A program made the translations under genes and the position numbers. This document shows positions 17,333-26,075 of a stretch of 64,000 nucleotides of DNA, piece after piece. Below the pieces are notes generated by a model. That model ran no database searches and was not told where the DNA came from. It saw only the letters and a list, made by a program, of their open reading frames with translations. Numbering within the stretch: position 1 is the first letter of the stretch; every line of letters begins with the position of its first letter. The stretch covers positions 1-64,000 of the forward strand of contig CAVXSO010000001.1 in assembly GCA_963764465.1 (NCBI GenBank), read 5' to 3'. Source of the DNA: JAJXXT01 sp963764465. GTDB lineage: Bacteria > Pseudomonadota > Alphaproteobacteria > Acetobacterales > Acetobacteraceae.

Positions 17333-18616
17333 ATGGATATCGGCCAGACCGAAGCCGTGTCGGACGCCGCCGCCTGGATGCGCGAGGCCGCCCTTCGCGC
17401 CAGCGCCGCCTCGCGTGCCGTCGCCGCCGCCGGGGCCGAGGCTCGCGCTGCTGGCCTCTCCGCCGCCGCCCGGTCGTTGCGCGAGCATGCCGAAACCATC
17501 ATCGCCGCCAACGCGAAGGACATCGACGCCTTCGACGCCGCCGGCGGCACCGGCGCCTTCCGCGACCGGCTGCTGCTGACGCCGGCGCGCGTCGCCGCGA
17601 TGGCGGACGGCGTCGAAACGGTCGCGGCGCTTCCGGACCCACTCGGTCGCACGCTGGCGGAATGGACGCGTCCGAACGGCTTGCGCATCGCCCGCGTCGC
17701 TCAGGCGCTCGGCGTCATCGGCATGATCTACGAGAGCCGCCCCAATGTCGGCGCCGATGCCGCGGCCATCTGCATCAAGGCCGGCAACGCGGTGATCCTG
17801 CGCGGCGGCTCGGACTCGCGCCACTCCGCCGCCGCCATCCACGTGGCGTTCACGGCGGGGCTTGCCAGCGCCGGCCTGCCCGCGGACGCGGTTCAGGCTG
17901 TTCCCGGCACGGACCGTGCGTATGTCGGCGCCATGCTCGCGGCATCCGGCATGCTGGATCTCATCATCCCGCGCGGCGGCAAGGGGTTGGTGACGCGCGT
18001 GCAGGCGGAAGCACGCGTGCCAGTCCTCGCCCATGCCGAGGGCCTGTGCCACACCTTCGTCCATGCCTCGGCGGATCCGCGCATGGCACGCGCCATTGTC
18101 GCCAACGCGAAGATGCGCCGCCCCGGCATCTGTGGCGCCACCGAAACGTTGCTGGTGGACCGTGCCGCCGCCGCCCGCCTGTTGCCGCCCCTCGTGGCGG
18201 ACCTCGCCGCCCTCGGCTGCCGCTTTCGCGCGGATGGGGACGCGCGCGCCATCTGCCCGCGGATGGACCCTGCCCAGCCCGGAGATTTCGACACCGAATG
18301 GCTCGACGTGGTGCTCAACGTCGCCATCGTGGACGGCGTGGCCGGTGCGCTGGCGCATATCCGGGCCCACGGCTCCTCCCACACCGAGGCGATCGTCGCC
18401 GAGGATGAAGCGGCGGCCCAGACCTTCCTCGACGGGCTCGATTCGGCCGTGGGGATGTGGAATGCGAGCACGCAGTTCTGCGACGGGGGCGAGTTCGGCT
18501 TCGGTGCCGAGATCGGCATCGCGACCGGGCGTATCCATGCCAGAGGCCCGGTGGGGCCGGAACAGCTCACGACCTTCCGCTACGTCGTGACCGGCACGGG
18601 TCAGGTTCGGCCCTGA
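17333..18616 (+). CDS. proA: Gamma-glutamyl phosphate reductase
   Basis: This is the NADPH-dependent second step of proline synthesis. The 427-residue product belongs to the aldehyde dehydrogenase superfamily: cofactor region VIGMIYESRPNVGADAAA, and catalytic cysteine 267 in RRPGICGATETLL. A long in-frame extension back to 16580 is only the antiframe of proB; ATG 17333 is chosen because AGGGGAGAG lies just upstream. The stop codon TGA (18614-18616) overlaps the probable CTG start of nadD. Confidence 0.96.
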   Translation: MDIGQTEAVSDAAAWMREAALRASAASRAVAAAGAEARAAGLSAAARSLREHAETIIAANAKDIDAFDAAGGTGAFRDRLLLTPARVAAMADGVETVAALPDPLGRTLAEWTRPNGLRIARVAQALGVIGMIYESRPNVGADAAAICIKAGNAVILRGGSDSRHSAAAIHVAFTAGLASAGLPADAVQAVPGTDRAYVGAMLAASGMLDLIIPRGGKGLVTRVQAEARVPVLAHAEGLCHTFVHASADPRMARAIVANAKMRRPGICGATETLLVDRAAAARLLPPLVADLAALGCRFRADGDARAICPRMDPAQPGDFDTEWLDVVLNVAIVDGVAGALAHIRAHGSSHTEAIVAEDEAAAQTFLDGLDSAVGMWNASTQFCDGGEFGFGAEIGIATGRIHARGPVGPEQLTTFRYVVTGTGQVRP

Positions 18617-19227
18617 GCTGGTCCTCCGCGCCGCTGCCGCGCTTCGGGGACCGGCGCGCCGCGCGCATCGGCCTGCTCGGCGGATCGTTCAACCCGGTGC
18701 ATGACGGCCACCTGCATGTCGCGCGCGCCGCACTCAGCCGGCTCGGACTCGACCAGGTCTGGCTGCTGGTCTCGCCCGGCAATCCGCTGAAGCCGCGTGC
18801 CGGCATGGCGCCGCTCGCGCAACGGCTGGCCGGCGCCCGCGCCCGCGCCGACGGGCGGCGCATCCTCGCCACTGCCATGGAACGCGACCTCGGCACGCGC
18901 TTTTCCGTGGACACCGCGCGGGCGCTGTGCCGTCGCTTTCCCCGCGCGCGTTTTGTCTGGCTGCTCGGCGCCGACAACCTGGTGCAATTGCCGCGCTGGC
19001 GGTGCTGGAATGATCTGGCCGCCACCATGCCGCTCGCGGTCATCGCCCGCCCGGGTTCGGTGCGCCAGGCGCTGGCCGGAAAGGCCGCGCGGCGCTTGCA
19101 TTCGGCGCGCCGGCCGGTGCATGAGGCGCTGACGCTGGCGGATCGCGCGCCGCCGGCGTGGGTGTTCCTGCCCGTGCGTCTGCATCGGGGCTCGGCCACC
19201 GCCATCCGCGCCGCGCGAGGAGAGTGA
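18613..19227 (+). CDS. nadD: Nicotinate-nucleotide adenylyltransferase, probable CTG start
   Basis: NadD adenylates nicotinate mononucleotide on the way to NAD. The nucleotidyltransferase signature GLLGGSFNPVHDGHLHVAR comes about 20 residues from the proposed start, and the SVDTARAL and WLLGADNLVQLPRWRCW motifs follow. Between the ATG at 18457, which would give a 52-residue nonsense extension through proA, and the GSFNP motif there is no ATG, GTG or TTG. CTG 18613, overlapping the proA stop as CTGA, is the best candidate. That gives 204 residues, normal for the family. The rsfS GTG overlaps its stop. Confidence 0.9.
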   Translation: MSWSSAPLPRFGDRRAARIGLLGGSFNPVHDGHLHVARAALSRLGLDQVWLLVSPGNPLKPRAGMAPLAQRLAGARARADGRRILATAMERDLGTRFSVDTARALCRRFPRARFVWLLGADNLVQLPRWRCWNDLAATMPLAVIARPGSVRQALAGKAARRLHSARRPVHEALTLADRAPPAWVFLPVRLHRGSATAIRAARGE

Positions 19228-19751
19228 CCATAGCCAGGAAGCCCGCAGGACCGGCCGGCGGCAAGCCGAAGAAGCGCACCGTACCGGTGCCGAAACTGCC
19301 TGCCACGCCAGGAACGCCGCGCAAGAAGGCGGTTGCTGCCGGCCCGCGCAAGCCGGCCGCGCCAAAGCCGAGCGCAGCGGAGACCTCCCGCCTCGAGAAG
19401 CTGGAGAAGCTCATTCTCGCCAGCCTCGAGGACGACAAGGCCGAGGCCATCGTCTCGCTCGACGTCGCTGGCCGCGCCGCCTTCGCCGACCGAATGATCA
19501 TCGCGACCGGCATCGCCGACCGGCAGATTGCTGCGATCGCGCAGCATCTGGAGGAGAAGCTCTCCAAGGCCGGGCTCAAGCGCGTGCAGATCGAGGGTGC
19601 GTCGGGTTCGGACTGGGTGCTGATCGACGCCGGCGACATCGTGGTGCACCTGTTCAAACCGGAGGCGCGCAGCCTCTATGCGCTGGAGCGCATGTGGGGG
19701 CCGGAGCTGGATCAGGCGCCGCAGGGCGGGGCGGTGGATTCCGCTGACTGA
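19224..19751 (+). CDS. rsfS: Ribosome silencing factor RsfS
   Basis: RsfS (RsfA/YbeB) binds L14 and blocks subunit joining when nutrients are scarce. The family domain occupies residues about 60-165 (LILASLEDDKAEAIVSLDV, FADRMIIATGIADRQI, SGSDWVLIDAGDIVVHLF). A Pro/Lys/Ala-rich tail of about 50 residues precedes it, longer than in Escherichia coli. The start is GTG 19224, overlapping the nadD stop (GTGA), with GAGGAGA directly upstream. The downstream rlmH overlaps its 3' end. Confidence 0.94.
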   Translation: MTIARKPAGPAGGKPKKRTVPVPKLPATPGTPRKKAVAAGPRKPAAPKPSAAETSRLEKLEKLILASLEDDKAEAIVSLDVAGRAAFADRMIIATGIADRQIAAIAQHLEEKLSKAGLKRVQIEGASGSDWVLIDAGDIVVHLFKPEARSLYALERMWGPELDQAPQGGAVDSAD

Positions 19752-20193
19752 GCTGCTGGTCGCCGTCGGCCGCGCCGGCAGCGGGCCGGAGGCGGCGCTT
19801 TACGCCCAATACGCCGCCCGCCTGCGACCCAGGCTCACGCTCGTGGAATTGCCGGAGGCGCGCGGCACCCAGGCCGAACGCCGGCGGAGGGAAGGGGAAG
19901 CCATACTCGCCGCGTTGCCCGGCCGCACCTTCCTGGTCGCGCTGGATCGCGGCGGCGAGGCGCTGGACTCCCCCGGCTTTGCCCGCCGGCTCGAGGCGTG
20001 GCGCGCCCGCGGCTCGCTCGCCTTCGTCATCGGCGGCGCCGAGGGGCTGGACGCGACGGTCCTCGCGCGCGCTGGCGCCGCGGTCGCGTTCGGCAAGCAG
20101 ACCTGGCCGCATCTGCTCGCCCGCGTCATGCTGGCCGAACAGCTCTGGCGCGCGCAGGCCATCGCCACCAACCACCCCTATCACCGCGATTAG
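19744..20193 (+). CDS. rlmH: 23S rRNA pseudouridine-1915 N3-methyltransferase, non-canonical start
   Basis: RlmH is a SPOUT methyltransferase that modifies helix 69 of 23S rRNA in assembled ribosomes. The family pattern is clear: LLVAVGRAGSGPEAALYAQY, a central LVALDRGGEALDSPGFA, FVIGGAEGLD, and the tail LLARVMLAEQLWRA ... NHPYHRD. No ATG, GTG or TTG lies near the expected N terminus. CTG 19744 (giving 149 residues) or ATT 19738 are the only plausible starts, both overlapping the rsfS end. The upstream ATG 19678 would add 22 residues read from rsfS. Confidence 0.9.
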   Translation: MTELLVAVGRAGSGPEAALYAQYAARLRPRLTLVELPEARGTQAERRRREGEAILAALPGRTFLVALDRGGEALDSPGFARRLEAWRARGSLAFVIGGAEGLDATVLARAGAAVAFGKQTWPHLLARVMLAEQLWRAQAIATNHPYHRD

Positions 20194-20273
20194 CTCCATC
20201 GCCCGGCCGCCGGATGACGGTTGAACCGCAACGCCCGGAACCTGTAGGACGTGCCCTCGCACGAAAGTCGAAT

Positions 20274-21803
20274 ATGGCCGGAAAACCCTTTGCGATGAAC
20301 CGACCTTTTGCGATGCTGGTGGTCCTGGACGGCTGGGGCTGGCGCGATCCGGCGCCGGACAACGCCATCACCTGCGCGCGCAAGCCGAATTTCGACCGGC
20401 TCTGGGCCAGCTGTCCGCACGCCTTCCTCACCACGCACGGGCTCGATGTAGGCCTGCCCGCCGGGCAGATGGGGAACTCCGAGGTCGGCCACATGAACAT
20501 CGGCGCCGGCCGTGTGATGATGCAGGACCTGCCTAGGATCGATGCCGCCATCGCCGACGGCTCGCTCGCCGCCAGCAAGGAACTTGCGGCCTTCGTTTCG
20601 GCGCTGCGTGCCTCGGGTGGGACTGCGCATCTCATGGGCCTCGTCTCTCCCGGCGGCGTGCATTCGCACCAGGACCAAGCGGTAGCACTTGCGAAAATCC
20701 TCGCGGCACGGGGCCTGAAGGTCGCGATCCATGCCTTCCTCGATGGCCGCGACACGCCCCCGAGTTCCGCGCCCGGCTTCGTCGCGAATTTTACCGCGGC
20801 ACTTCCGGCCGGTGCCTCCATCGCGACGGTCATCGGTCGCTACTTCGCCATGGACCGCGACAAGCGCTGGGACCGTGTCGAGCGTGCCTATGCCGCGATG
20901 GCGCAGGCGAAGGGCGAGCGTGCTCCGGATGCCGCGGCCGCCATCGAAGCCGCCCACGCCGGAGGCCACACGGACGAGTTCGTCCCGCCCGCGGTCATCG
21001 ACGGCTACGCCGGCATGCGCGCCGGTGACGGCATCCTCTGCTTCAACTTCCGCGCCGACCGCGTGCGCGAGATCCTTGCCGCCTTGCTCGACCCCGGCTT
21101 CGACGGTTTCGCCCGCGAGCGGATCGAGTTTGCTGCCGCCCTCGGCATGACTCGCTATTCGGACGCGCTCGCGAAGCTCATGCCCAACCTGTTCCCGCCG
21201 CAATCGATGGCGAACCTGCTCGGCGGCGTCGTTGCGGACGCGGGGCTCACGCAGCTGCGCATGGCGGAGACGGAAAAATATCCGCACGTCACCTATTTCC
21301 TGAACGGCGGCCGCGAGGAGCCCTTCCCCGGGGAGGAACGCATCCTCATCCCCTCGCCCAAGGTCGCGACCTACGACCTGCAGCCGGAGATGTCCGCGGT
21401 CGCGCTCGGCGATGCCGCGATCGCCGCGATCGCCTCGGGCAGGCACAACCTCATCGTGCTCAACTTCGCCAACCCCGACATGGTTGGCCACACCGGCGTG
21501 CTCGCCGCCGCGATCAAGGCGGTCGAGACGGTGGACGCGCAGCTCGGCCGCATCGCGGAAGCCGTGGCGGCGGCCGGCGGCGTGCTGCTGGTCACCGCGG
21601 ACCACGGCAATTGCGAGCAGATGCTGGACCCCGCGACCGGCGGCCCGCACACCGCCCACACCATCAACCGCGTGCCGGTGCTGCTGGCCGGACGCCATGG
21701 CCTGGCGCTGCACGACGGCCGCCTCGCGGACGTGGCCCCGACGCTGCTCAAGCTCCTTGGGCTCGCGCGGCCCGCCGAGATGACCGGGCATTCTCTCGTG
21801 TGA
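20274..21803 (+). CDS. gpmI: 2,3-bisphosphoglycerate-independent phosphoglycerate mutase
   Basis: This is a manganese-dependent alkaline-phosphatase-fold enzyme that interconverts 3- and 2-phosphoglycerate. It has 509 residues, the usual size. The metal and nucleophile motifs are LDGWGW near the N terminus, GQMGNSEVGHMNIGAGR (catalytic serine), DGRDTPP, FRADRVRE, NFANPDMVGHTG and TADHGNCEQM. ATG 20274 is used, although ATG 20295 is also possible; the long open frame upstream is an rlmH antiframe. The envC-like gene begins inside its stop (GTGTGA). Confidence 0.95.
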   Translation: MAGKPFAMNRPFAMLVVLDGWGWRDPAPDNAITCARKPNFDRLWASCPHAFLTTHGLDVGLPAGQMGNSEVGHMNIGAGRVMMQDLPRIDAAIADGSLAASKELAAFVSALRASGGTAHLMGLVSPGGVHSHQDQAVALAKILAARGLKVAIHAFLDGRDTPPSSAPGFVANFTAALPAGASIATVIGRYFAMDRDKRWDRVERAYAAMAQAKGERAPDAAAAIEAAHAGGHTDEFVPPAVIDGYAGMRAGDGILCFNFRADRVREILAALLDPGFDGFARERIEFAAALGMTRYSDALAKLMPNLFPPQSMANLLGGVVADAGLTQLRMAETEKYPHVTYFLNGGREEPFPGEERILIPSPKVATYDLQPEMSAVALGDAAIAAIASGRHNLIVLNFANPDMVGHTGVLAAAIKAVETVDAQLGRIAEAVAAAGGVLLVTADHGNCEQMLDPATGGPHTAHTINRVPVLLAGRHGLALHDGRLADVAPTLLKLLGLARPAEMTGHSLV

Positions 21804-23029
21804 GGCACCTGCTCCTCGCGGCCTTGCTGCTTGCGGTCCCCGCGGCCATCGCGGCGCCGCCGACGCCGGCCGACCTGCGCGCGGCGGAAGCGGCCCAGCG
21901 GGCGCATCTCGCCCAGGAGAAGCAGGCTGTCTCCCGGGCCGCCGCCGCCGCCGTGAAGGCCAGGCAGCTCGACGTGCAGCGCGAAAGCGCCGCGCACGCC
22001 CTGCGCGCCGCCGAGGAACAGAGCCAGATCGCGGCGACCCGCATCGCCCAGCTCGCCGCCGAGCGGCGGGCTGCGGAAGCGGATCTCAAGCTGCACGCCG
22101 AACGCCTGCGTCCGCTGTTGCCGGCGATGGAACGCCTGTCGCTCGCGCCAGCGGCGACCCTGCTCGCTGCGCCCGGCTCGCCGGAGGACGCTGTGCGCGG
22201 CGCCATCCTGCTGCGCGGCGTGGCGATGACGCTGGAGACCGAGGCCGCGACGCTGCGCCAGCGCCAGGCGGACCTTGCCAGGCTGCAGAAGGCGCTCGCC
22301 GCGGCCGAGCCAGCCCTGCAGCGGGCCGAAGCGCGCCAGGCGCAGGAGGGCCAGGCGTTGGATGTCGCCTTCGCCGCCGCCTCTGCCGACCAGGCCCGCG
22401 CCTCCGCCGAGGCCGAAGCCGAGGCCCGGGCCGCCGCAGAGGCGGCGGGGCAGGCCCGCGACATTCGTGCGGCACTCGCCGCGATCGCCGCCGCGCGCGC
22501 CGCGGAGGCGCGCCGCGCCGCGGCCGAGGCCGCGCGGCTGGCCCGTGCCCACCGCACAAAGGAGGCCGAAGCGGCCCGCGCGCGGGCGGCGGCGCTGCGC
22601 GCGCCTGCCGGCCCCGGCCTCAAGCCCGGGGAAGGGAAGGCCTGGCTGCCGGTTGCCGGTGCCATCGTGCGCAACTGGGGGGATGCCACGCCGGCCGGCC
22701 CCGCCGTGGGCATCACCGTCCGTGCCGCCCCCGCCGCGCGCGTCGTCTCGCCCTGTGCCGGCACCGTGGACTTCGCGGCTCCTTTCCGCAGCTATGGCGA
22801 GCTGGTCATCCTGGATTGCGGCGGCGGCTGGCATTTCGTGCTGTCCGGCTTCGCCCGGCTCGAGACGCGCGAGGGCGTGCGGGTGCAGGGCGGACAGCCG
22901 CTCGGCGTGATGGCATCCTGGGACCCGCGCTCCGGCGCGCCCGCGCCACTCCTGTATATCGAGCTGCGCCACCCGACGGATCCCGTTGATCCCACACCCT
23001 ATCTGCGGCGCGGGCTGCCCACCGGTTGA
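21800..23029 (+). CDS. Murein hydrolase activator, EnvC-like (LytM/M23 fold)
   Basis: This is a secreted cell-division factor that switches on amidases. A signal peptide (LLLAALLLAVPAAIAA) opens the protein, followed by roughly 240 residues of alanine-rich coiled coil and a C-terminal LytM domain from about residue 275 (VRNWGDATPAGPAVGITV ... VVSPCAGTVDFA, WHFVLSGFA, LLYIELRHPTDPVDPTPYL). The metal-binding histidines of active M23 peptidases are not in place, as in Escherichia coli EnvC. GTG 21800 overlaps the gpmI stop. It stands directly before ctpA, a frequent alphaproteobacterial pairing. Confidence 0.9.
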   Translation: MRHLLLAALLLAVPAAIAAPPTPADLRAAEAAQRAHLAQEKQAVSRAAAAAVKARQLDVQRESAAHALRAAEEQSQIAATRIAQLAAERRAAEADLKLHAERLRPLLPAMERLSLAPAATLLAAPGSPEDAVRGAILLRGVAMTLETEAATLRQRQADLARLQKALAAAEPALQRAEARQAQEGQALDVAFAAASADQARASAEAEAEARAAAEAAGQARDIRAALAAIAAARAAEARRAAAEAARLARAHRTKEAEAARARAAALRAPAGPGLKPGEGKAWLPVAGAIVRNWGDATPAGPAVGITVRAAPAARVVSPCAGTVDFAAPFRSYGELVILDCGGGWHFVLSGFARLETREGVRVQGGQPLGVMASWDPRSGAPAPLLYIELRHPTDPVDPTPYLRRGLPTG

Positions 23030-23154
23030 CCCGGGAATGGGGGCAGGGGACGCGTGACGCTGCTTTAACCCGGTTGCGCGTTCCCTACGGCGCGCCATCT
23101 ACGCTAGATTCAGAGTAAGCTTCGTCCCCGCTCCTCAAGCCCAAGGACTTCTTG

Positions 23155-24549
23155 ATGCGATTCCGGACCACTCTCCTCCTGGGCTCGGCCTTTGTGGCCG
23201 GCGCGCTATCGGTGACGGCCCTGCCGCGCCTGCAGCACGCGCTGGGCGTCAGCCTGGTGCCCCCGGCCCTCGCGGACGCCATCTCAGGCAATGCCAACAC
23301 GGCGCAGACCTACCAGATGCTGTCGCTGTTCGGCGACGTGTTCGAGCGCGTGCGCGCCGAGTATGTCGACCCGGTCACCGACAAGAAGCTGATCGAGAAC
23401 GCGCTCAACGGCATGCTCACCGGGCTCGACCCGCACAGCATGTACATGGACCCGAAGCAGTTCCATGACATGAACGTGCAGACCCGTGGCGAGTTCGGCG
23501 GCCTCGGCATCGAGGTCACTTCCGACCAGGGCCTGGTCAAGGTCATCACACCGATCGACGACACGCCGGCGGCGAAGGCCGGCATCAAGTCCGGCGACTA
23601 CATCGTGGGCGTGGACGGCAAGAGCGTCGAAGGCGATTCGCTCAACGACGTGGTGCACATGATCCAGGGCAAGCCTGGCACCAAGATCACGCTGACCATC
23701 AAGCGGCCGAATGTGAACAAGCCGCTCGTCTTCCCGATGACCCGCGAGGTCATCAAGATCGAGGTCGTGAAGTCGCATATGGAGCCGGGGGATATCGGCT
23801 ATATCCGCATTTCCCAGTTCACCGAGCAAACCGATCCTGGCCTGCGCAGCGCCTATGCCGCGCTGGCCAAGCAGGGCGGCGGCAAGCTCAAGGGCCTGGT
23901 CATCGACCTGCGCAACAACCCCGGCGGCCTGCTCGACCAGGCGATCGCGGTTTCGGACGACTTCATTCCGGATGGGGAGATCGTCTCGACCCGGGCGCGC
24001 AATCCGGCCGACAGCCAGCGCTGGAACGCCCGTGGCGAGGACATGACACACGGGCTGCCGATCGTCGTGCTGACCAATGCCGGCACGGCTTCCGCGGCGG
24101 AGATCGTTTCGGGTGCGTTGCAGGATCATCGCCGCGCCGTGGTCCTCGGCACCCGTACCTTCGGCAAGGGCAGCGTGCAGACCGTGGTCCCGCTGCCCGA
24201 TGGCGGCGGCATGCGGCTGACGACGGCGCGCTACTACACGCCCTCCGGCCGCTCCATACAGGGGCTCGGCATCACCCCGGATGTGGAGGTGCACGAGAGC
24301 GACGAGGCGCCGATCCTCGCGCCGCAGCGCGAGGCGGATCTGAAGGGCGCCATCTCCAATGTCGGTGGCGCACCGCAGACGACGTTGCCGCCGCGCACGG
24401 ACCTGCCGGCGGTCGTGAAGGACATCCCGCAGAAGCCGCCGAAGGACTGGCCGGCCTTCGACCCCGCCAAGCAGACGACCGACTTCCAGCTGCAGGAGGC
24501 GCTGAAGGTGGTTTCGGCGATGGAGCCGCTGAAGCGCGCGGCAAACTAA
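23155..24549 (+). CDS. ctpA: S41-family carboxyl-terminal processing protease
   Basis: This is a periplasmic serine protease that trims or degrades envelope proteins. The 464-residue product has an N-terminal signal or anchor (TLLLGSAFVAGALSVTAL), a PDZ domain (about 95-185, GGLGIEVTSDQGLVKV) and the S41 catalytic core with Ser313 in GTASAAEIVSG and Lys338 in FGKGSVQT. ATG 23155 is preceded in frame by TTG 23152. Position after an EnvC-like gene suggests cell-wall remodelling; in relatives such proteases control amidase and endopeptidase levels. Confidence 0.95.
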   Translation: MRFRTTLLLGSAFVAGALSVTALPRLQHALGVSLVPPALADAISGNANTAQTYQMLSLFGDVFERVRAEYVDPVTDKKLIENALNGMLTGLDPHSMYMDPKQFHDMNVQTRGEFGGLGIEVTSDQGLVKVITPIDDTPAAKAGIKSGDYIVGVDGKSVEGDSLNDVVHMIQGKPGTKITLTIKRPNVNKPLVFPMTREVIKIEVVKSHMEPGDIGYIRISQFTEQTDPGLRSAYAALAKQGGGKLKGLVIDLRNNPGGLLDQAIAVSDDFIPDGEIVSTRARNPADSQRWNARGEDMTHGLPIVVLTNAGTASAAEIVSGALQDHRRAVVLGTRTFGKGSVQTVVPLPDGGGMRLTTARYYTPSGRSIQGLGITPDVEVHESDEAPILAPQREADLKGAISNVGGAPQTTLPPRTDLPAVVKDIPQKPPKDWPAFDPAKQTTDFQLQEALKVVSAMEPLKRAAN

Positions 24550-24586
24550 GGCGCGATCTTCCGGCATCGACCTCCGGCGCGACGTG

Positions 24587-25363
24587 ATGCGGGGTCTGCT
24601 CTGGTTCTGGGCAGTGGTGCTGCTGTTGCTGACGGGCGTTGCGAGCACGCTCGCCTGGCTGGGGCCGCCGCCGTACCCGGCCGCGTCGCTCGCCAAAGCC
24701 GGCGGGAATGCCCCGGTGCCCGCCCCGCCGGCTGGTGGCCCGCGGGTCGCGATCCTGGTCGCCGGCCTCGGTATGATCGCCGCCGACAGCCAGGCCGCCA
24801 TCGCGTCTCTGCCGGCCGCCGTCAGCCTTGCGGTGTCGCCCTATGCGCCGGACCCCGCCGCCACCGCGAGGGCGGCGCGCGACGCCGGCCATGAGGTGCT
24901 GCTGTCGCTGCCAATGCAGCCTGATGGCGGCGCCACGGCGGACGCGGGTGACGAGGCGCTGGCCAGCGGCCAGGACCCGAGCATCATCGCCACCCACCTC
25001 GCCTGGGCGCTGGGCCGGGTGCCGAACCCGGCCGGCGCCACCGGCCTGCTCGGGCCTGGGCTCGACGGCGCCGCCTTCGTTGCCTCGCCCTCCTTCGTCG
25101 CGGTGACGGACACGCTGGCGGCGCGCCATCTTTGGTTCCTGGACGCGCGGCGGCTCGCCATGCTCGATGCGGCGGGGACGACGCCAACCCAGGCGCTTGA
25201 GGCCCTGGTGGCACTGGCTCGCAGGCAGGGCAGTGCCATCGGTGCCATCGCGGCACCCGCGCCCGATCTCGTGGCTAAGCTGTCGAAGCTGCTGCCGGCA
25301 CTTGCGGGGGATGGCGTGCGGCTGGTGCCGGTTGGGCAGATCATGTCGATAACAAAACAATGA
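24587..25363 (+). CDS. Divergent polysaccharide deacetylase family protein
   Basis: This 258-residue membrane-anchored protein has one N-terminal transmembrane helix (LLWFWAVVLLLLTGVAS), a Pro/Ala linker, then a NodB-like beta/alpha barrel (VAILVAGLGMIAADSQAAIASLP, AVSLAVSPYAPDPAATAR, EVLLSLPMQP). The family lacks several catalytic residues of true deacetylases and has no proven reaction. GTG 24584 or ATG 24587 may start it. It lies between ctpA and rppH, the usual order in this class, and its stop overlaps the rppH ATG (ATGA). Confidence 0.88.
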   Translation: MRGLLWFWAVVLLLLTGVASTLAWLGPPPYPAASLAKAGGNAPVPAPPAGGPRVAILVAGLGMIAADSQAAIASLPAAVSLAVSPYAPDPAATARAARDAGHEVLLSLPMQPDGGATADAGDEALASGQDPSIIATHLAWALGRVPNPAGATGLLGPGLDGAAFVASPSFVAVTDTLAARHLWFLDARRLAMLDAAGTTPTQALEALVALARRQGSAIGAIAAPAPDLVAKLSKLLPALAGDGVRLVPVGQIMSITKQ

Positions 25364-25851
25364 TCGAGATCGCCAGGGATCTCCCCTATCGCCGCAATGT
25401 CGGGGCGGTGCTCTTCGCCCGCGATGGGCGCGTGCTCGTCGCGCGGCGTGCCGACCTGCCGAACGCCGAGGGAGCCGCGGGCGGTTGGCAGCTGCCACAG
25501 GGCGGCATCGACGAGGACGAGGATCCGCGCGCGGCGGTGCTGCGCGAGCTTGCGGAGGAGATCGGTACCGATCGCGCCAAGATCATCGCCGAGCATCCGC
25601 AATGGCTGCGCTACGACCTGCCGCCGGAACTGATCGGCCGCGCGCTTGGCGGGCGCTACCGCGGGCAAATGCAGCGCTGGTTCGCGCTGCGCTTTCTCGG
25701 TACCGACGCGGATATCCGCCTCGACGTCGATCCGCATCCGGAATTCGACGCCTGGCGCTGGGTGCATTTGGCCGAGCTGCCATCGCTCGCGGTGTCATTC
25801 AAACGCATCATCTATGAGACGATAGCAAAATCCTTTGCACCGCTTGCCTGA
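25360..25851 (+). CDS. rppH: RNA pyrophosphohydrolase
   Basis: RppH removes pyrophosphate from 5'-triphosphate mRNA and starts its decay. It is a 163-residue Nudix protein with a complete Nudix box at about 48-70 (GGIDEDEDPRAAVLRELAEEIG) and the family motifs YRRNVGAVLF, QGQ-region variant YRGQMQRWFALRFLG, and EFDAWRWVHLAELP. It is translationally coupled to the deacetylase-like gene and is the last gene of the long run starting at rplU. Confidence 0.95.
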   Translation: MIEIARDLPYRRNVGAVLFARDGRVLVARRADLPNAEGAAGGWQLPQGGIDEDEDPRAAVLRELAEEIGTDRAKIIAEHPQWLRYDLPPELIGRALGGRYRGQMQRWFALRFLGTDADIRLDVDPHPEFDAWRWVHLAELPSLAVSFKRIIYETIAKSFAPLA

Positions 25852-26075
25852 CGCAAAAAACTTGCGTTGCATAACGGCACCCCGTATTCGTCCAGGATTG
25901 CGCGATAGTGCAGCGAAAGAGTTGTGGTCCGGGCTCGCCACCTGGTTGGTGCGGGATCGGTAACAGCGGGCTCGTGGAGGAGGCGGACGTGTCGTGGATC
26001 GTGCTCCACGGCCTCTCTCTCCTTGCCTGTCCCGCCGCCAATAACAAAAGCGGCAAGTCAAGGAGGAACGACGTC
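25852..26075 (+). promoter_or_regulatory. Leader of the first Liv operon with possible ribosome-site sequestration
   Basis: After a small stem (ACGCAA/TTGCGT, 25851-25867, no T tract) the 200-base leader contains CTCCTTG (26019-26025), which can pair with CAAGGAG (26059-26065), the latter being part of the AGGAGGAA ribosome site of the gene at 26076. A competing pairing CTTGCC (26022-26027) with GGCAAG (26052-26057) would free it. A hairpin CGTGGA/TCCACG lies earlier, near 25995. Function is inferred from sequence only. Confidence 0.4.

Noticed and set aside
20190..21791. 533-codon open frame antisense to gpmI
   Set aside because: No domain recognised; gpmI on the other strand has every catalytic motif.
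25851..25867. ACGCAA/TTGCGT hairpin after rppH as a terminator
   Set aside because: Six-base-pair stem and no T tract on the transcribed side; too weak to call a terminator.
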